Positions 61,518 to 64,000 of a stretch of DNA of 64,000 nt are shown here, in pieces. The position numbers and the translations under genes are program-made. The DNA comes from Paenibacillus sp. HGH0039 (lineage in GTDB: Bacteria > Bacillota > Bacilli > Paenibacillales > NBRC-103111). The DNA lies in NCBI RefSeq assembly GCF_000411255.1, contig NZ_KE150413.1, positions 486,794 to 550,793 of the forward strand, in the 5' to 3' direction. Below the pieces are notes generated by a model, which saw only the letters and a program-made list of their open reading frames with translations, had not been told where the DNA came from and made no database searches. How positions within the stretch are numbered: the stretch's first letter is position 1; every line of letters starts with the position of its first letter.

Positions 61518-63260
61518 ATGAATGTGGGGACAGCCAAAAGGTCTAAAGAGGAATTGATGGAAGCGATGCGCAAGCCGGAACTGATTAACGGTTCGGAAAT
61601 CTTGCTGCGGAGCCTGGTGCTCGAGGGTGTGGAATGCGTCTTCGGTTATCCCGGAGGCTCGGTACTTTATATTTACGACGCTATGCATGGATTCTCCGAT
61701 TTTAACCACCTGCTGACGCGGCACGAGCAAGGCGCGATTCACGCGGCGGACGGTTATGCGAGATCGACTGGCAACGTGGGGGTTTGCATCGCGACGTCGG
61801 GCCCGGGGGCAACTAACCTGGTAACCGGAATCGCAACGGCGTTCATGGACTCCGTACCGCTTGTCGTCATCACCGGCAACGTAGCGACGACGGCGATTGG
61901 TACGGATGCCTTCCAGGAAGCGGATATCACGGGAATCACGATGCCGATTACGAAGCACAGTTACCTGGTACGCGATGTGAACGACCTGCCGCGGATCATT
62001 CACGAGGCCTTCTTCATTGCAAATACGGGACGCAAAGGCCCGGTGCTGATCGATATTCCGAAGGACGTATCGGCACAGACGGCCATGTTCCACCCGGCAA
62101 GCGAAGTTAACATCCGCGGTTACAACCCGACGGTTCATCCGAACAAGCTGCAGGTAGAGAAGCTGATCAAGGCGATCGAAGAGGCGGAGCAGCCGCTTAT
62201 CATCGCCGGGGGCGGAGTCGTTTACTCCAACGCGTCCAAAGAACTGCTGGAGTTTATCAACAAGACACGGATTCCGGTTACGACGACGCTTCTCGGTCTT
62301 GGCGGATTCCCAAGCGCTCACGAATTGTGGGTCGGAATGCCGGGCATGCACGGCACGTACACGGCAAACCAGGCGATCCAGAATGCGGATCTGCTGATCT
62401 CGATCGGCTCCCGCTTCGACGACCGGGTGACGATGAAGCTGGACGGCTTCGCGCCGAAAGCGAAAAAAATCGCCCACATCGACATCGACCCCGCCGAAAT
62501 CGGCAAGAACGTGAAGACGGACATTCCGGTTGTCGGCGATATCCGCTCCGTGCTGGAATACGCCAATACGAAAGCGAAGCCGGCCAAATCGGAAAACTGG
62601 ATCGCGCGGCTTCAGGAGAACAAGCGGAACTTCCCGCTGAAGTATAAAGACTCCGACACGGTGTTGAAGCCGCAGTACGTGATCGAGATGATCAACGAAA
62701 CGACCAAAGGCGAAGCGATCGTGACGACGGATGTCGGCCAGCACCAGATGTGGGTAGCCCAGTACTATAAATTCCAGCATCCGCGCTCCTGGATCTCCTC
62801 GGGCGGCCTGGGCACGATGGGCTTCGGTTTCCCTTCCGCCATCGGAGCGCAAATGGGCAATCCGGATAAGCTGGTCGTCTCGATCAACGGGGACGGCGGC
62901 ATGCAGATGTGTTCCCAGGAACTCGCCATCTGCGCCATCAACAACATTCCGGTCAAAATCGTTGTCATCAATAACCAGGTGCTCGGCATGGTCCGGCAGT
63001 GGCAGGAAATTATTTACGACAACCGGTATAGCCATATCGACCTCGCGGGAAGCCCGGACTTTGTCAAACTGGCGGAAGCTTACGGCGTTAAGGGTCTGCG
63101 GGCCACGAACAAAGAGGAAGCTCAGCGGGCTTGGCAGGAAGCTTTGGATACGCCGGGGCCGGTTCTAATCGATTTCGTGGTTGCCAAGCACGAGAATGTG
63201 TTCCCGATGGTAACGCAAGGCAGCACGATCAGCGAGATGTTGATGGGGGAGGACGACTAA
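61518..63260 (+). CDS. ilvB: Acetolactate synthase, large subunit
   Basis: This 580-residue TPP/FAD enzyme makes acetolactate and acetohydroxybutyrate for valine, leucine and isoleucine. Motifs: VFGYPGGSVLYIYDAM, TRHEQGAIHAADGYARSTG with the catalytic Glu, DVGQHQMWVAQYY, and the TPP signature NGDGGMQMCSQEL. ATG 61518 has AGAGGAGG upstream; the frame open before it passes through the T-box terminator. It is first in ilvB-ilvN-ilvC. Confidence 0.96.
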   Translation: MNVGTAKRSKEELMEAMRKPELINGSEILLRSLVLEGVECVFGYPGGSVLYIYDAMHGFSDFNHLLTRHEQGAIHAADGYARSTGNVGVCIATSGPGATNLVTGIATAFMDSVPLVVITGNVATTAIGTDAFQEADITGITMPITKHSYLVRDVNDLPRIIHEAFFIANTGRKGPVLIDIPKDVSAQTAMFHPASEVNIRGYNPTVHPNKLQVEKLIKAIEEAEQPLIIAGGGVVYSNASKELLEFINKTRIPVTTTLLGLGGFPSAHELWVGMPGMHGTYTANQAIQNADLLISIGSRFDDRVTMKLDGFAPKAKKIAHIDIDPAEIGKNVKTDIPVVGDIRSVLEYANTKAKPAKSENWIARLQENKRNFPLKYKDSDTVLKPQYVIEMINETTKGEAIVTTDVGQHQMWVAQYYKFQHPRSWISSGGLGTMGFGFPSAIGAQMGNPDKLVVSINGDGGMQMCSQELAICAINNIPVKIVVINNQVLGMVRQWQEIIYDNRYSHIDLAGSPDFVKLAEAYGVKGLRATNKEEAQRAWQEALDTPGPVLIDFVVAKHENVFPMVTQGSTISEMLMGEDD

Positions 63261-63261
63261 T

Positions 63262-63750
63262 ATGATCACGAAACATACCATATCCATTCTGGTTAACAAT
63301 CAGCCCGGCGTCCTCCAGCGGGTATCCGGCTTGTTCGGCCGCAGAGGATACAACATCGAAAGCATCACTGTGGGAGAGTCCGAAGAAGCCGGACTCTCCC
63401 GGATGGTGATCGTCACCGAAGGCGACGACAATACGCTGGAGCAGATTTCGAAGCAGCTGTACAAATTGATCGATGTGATCAAAGTGATCGATCTCAGCAA
63501 AAATCCGATGGTCGCCCGGGAGCTCGCATTGATCAAGGTCAATTCGGAGCCCGCCCAGCGCCCTGAGATTCTCGGCATCGTGGACACATTCCGGGCCGCT
63601 GTAGTCGATATCGGTCCAAGCTCCCTGATTGTCCAGACAATCGGCGATTCCGAGAAAATCGACGCGATGATTGAACTGCTCCGTCCTTACGGAATACGCG
63701 AGCTTTCCAGAACGGGCGTTACCGCGATGATCCGGGGCGCTATCAAGTAA
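63262..63750 (+). CDS. ilvN: Acetolactate synthase, small (regulatory) subunit
   Basis: This 162-residue protein has an N-terminal ACT domain (TISILVNNQPGVLQRVSGLF, RRGYNIESITVG) and a C-terminal dimerisation domain. It gives valine feedback control to IlvB. The start is 1 nt after the ilvB stop, with GGGGGAGGA upstream. The name ilvH is used equally. Confidence 0.95.
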   Translation: MITKHTISILVNNQPGVLQRVSGLFGRRGYNIESITVGESEEAGLSRMVIVTEGDDNTLEQISKQLYKLIDVIKVIDLSKNPMVARELALIKVNSEPAQRPEILGIVDTFRAAVVDIGPSSLIVQTIGDSEKIDAMIELLRPYGIRELSRTGVTAMIRGAIK

Positions 63751-63838
63751 AGCGGTTGGATACCGCCGGACTTTTTAACCTTCTACCTTCATTCTTCGTT
63801 CTTTACGGAAATCAGAAAGGCCGATTCGTCGGCTAAGT

Positions 63839-63930
63839 CCCCTTGAATGGGACTTTCAGCCCTTAACTCTTTGCTGCTGCAAATCAGTAATTCATTGACG
63901 GTTGAAAGCTGAAAGGCCCATTCAATGGGG
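63839..63930 (+). repeat. Long inverted repeat between ilvN and ilvC
   Basis: CCCCTTGAATGGGACTTTC with AGC (63839-63860) is nearly the reverse complement of GCTGAAAGGCCCATTCAATG plus GGG (63908-63930), with one mismatch and one extra base. The loop of 47 nt carries an inner TTTGC/GCAAA hairpin. No T-run follows. Confidence 0.7.
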
Positions 63931-63971
63931 AAATCATACACGGTTATTTAATTTAAGGAGGATATTATCCA

Positions 63972-64000
63972 ATGGCAGCTACTATGTACTATGAAAAAGA
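63972..64000 (+). CDS. ilvC: Ketol-acid reductoisomerase (3' partial at window edge)
   Basis: Only the first ten codons (MAATMYYEKD) are inside the window. TAAGGAGGA lies 8 nt before ATG 63972. Identity is inferred from the conserved order ilvB-ilvN-ilvC and from the N-terminus, which matches Bacillus-type IlvC starts. Confidence 0.75.

Noticed and set aside
61482-63035. 517-codon open frame opposite ilvB
   Set aside because: Antisense shadow of ilvB with no recognisable domain or start.
1-64000. tRNA, rRNA, transposase or phage genes
   Set aside because: I saw no cloverleaf ends, rRNA motifs, transposase motifs or integrase motifs in the window; a tRNAscan/Infernal run would be needed to be certain for small RNAs.

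Overview
The window looks like a chromosomal segment of an endospore-forming, low-to-mid GC Firmicute, most likely Paenibacillus or a close Paenibacillaceae relative. The reasons are a small acid-soluble spore protein gene, Bacillus-type genes (YwbE, DUF1128/YfkK, YtqA/YtqB, DUF2621, YigZ/YvyE, UgtP-like glycosyltransferase), strong AGGAGG ribosome binding sites, frequent TTG/GTG starts, sigma-A promoters, and Firmicute RNA regulators (T-box, L20 leader, preQ1-I riboswitch). I saw no rRNA, tRNA, CRISPR array, prophage or transposase.

Layout. Positions 1-15.6 kb hold one co-directional surface polysaccharide cluster: a partial Wzx flippase, Wzy-like polymerase, four GT4 glycosyltransferases, a two-domain oxidoreductase paired with a heparinase II/III-like protein, WecC (UDP-ManNAc dehydrogenase), and a PglC/PglD/PglE-like set (EpsL/M/N type) that would make and attach an initiating amino-sugar phosphate. 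The first about 4.9 kb are visibly more AT-rich than the rest. Positions 15.6-31.4 kb are mixed housekeeping: VanZ-like, endonuclease IV, PurU, transketolase, PpnP, phosphoglucose isomerase, a TetR regulator, YjbQ, several small Firmicute proteins, an alpha/beta SASP and a GT2. A hierarchical minisatellite lies at 22.73-23.06 kb. Positions 31.5-35.2 kb hold a catalase with PerR/Fur-like boxes and an orphan 5TM histidine kinase followed by the remains of a receiver domain.

Positions 35.3-38.3 kb are the queuosine precursor operon queC-queD-queE (then queF) behind a preQ1-I riboswitch. Positions 38.5-47.7 kb hold an SDR, a cupin, DUF1992, YnfA, an RluA-YwbE operon, an ABC exporter pair, a stalk-domain protein and a B12-binding radical SAM protein. 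Positions 48-52.7 kb hold a LacI regulator, a HAD phosphatase and the operon mnmL-mnmM-manA. Positions 52.8-59.5 kb hold a secreted Thr/Gly-rich protein with a WGxxGxxG-type tail, trmB, and a membrane/glycolipid group (MGDG-synthase-like GT, PAP2 phosphatase, GT4, processive GT2). Positions 59.5-61 kb are infC-rpmI-rplT with an L20-type leader, and 61-64 kb are T-box controlled ilvB-ilvN-ilvC, with ilvC cut by the window edge.

Most of the window is ordinary core genome. The least explained parts are the hierarchical repeat at 22.7 kb, the receiver-domain fossil at 33.5 kb, the terminator at 54.6 kb that codes the same C-terminus on both strands, the heparinase/two-domain oxidoreductase pair, and the long inverted repeat between ilvN and ilvC. 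I did not find a clear, wholly new system.
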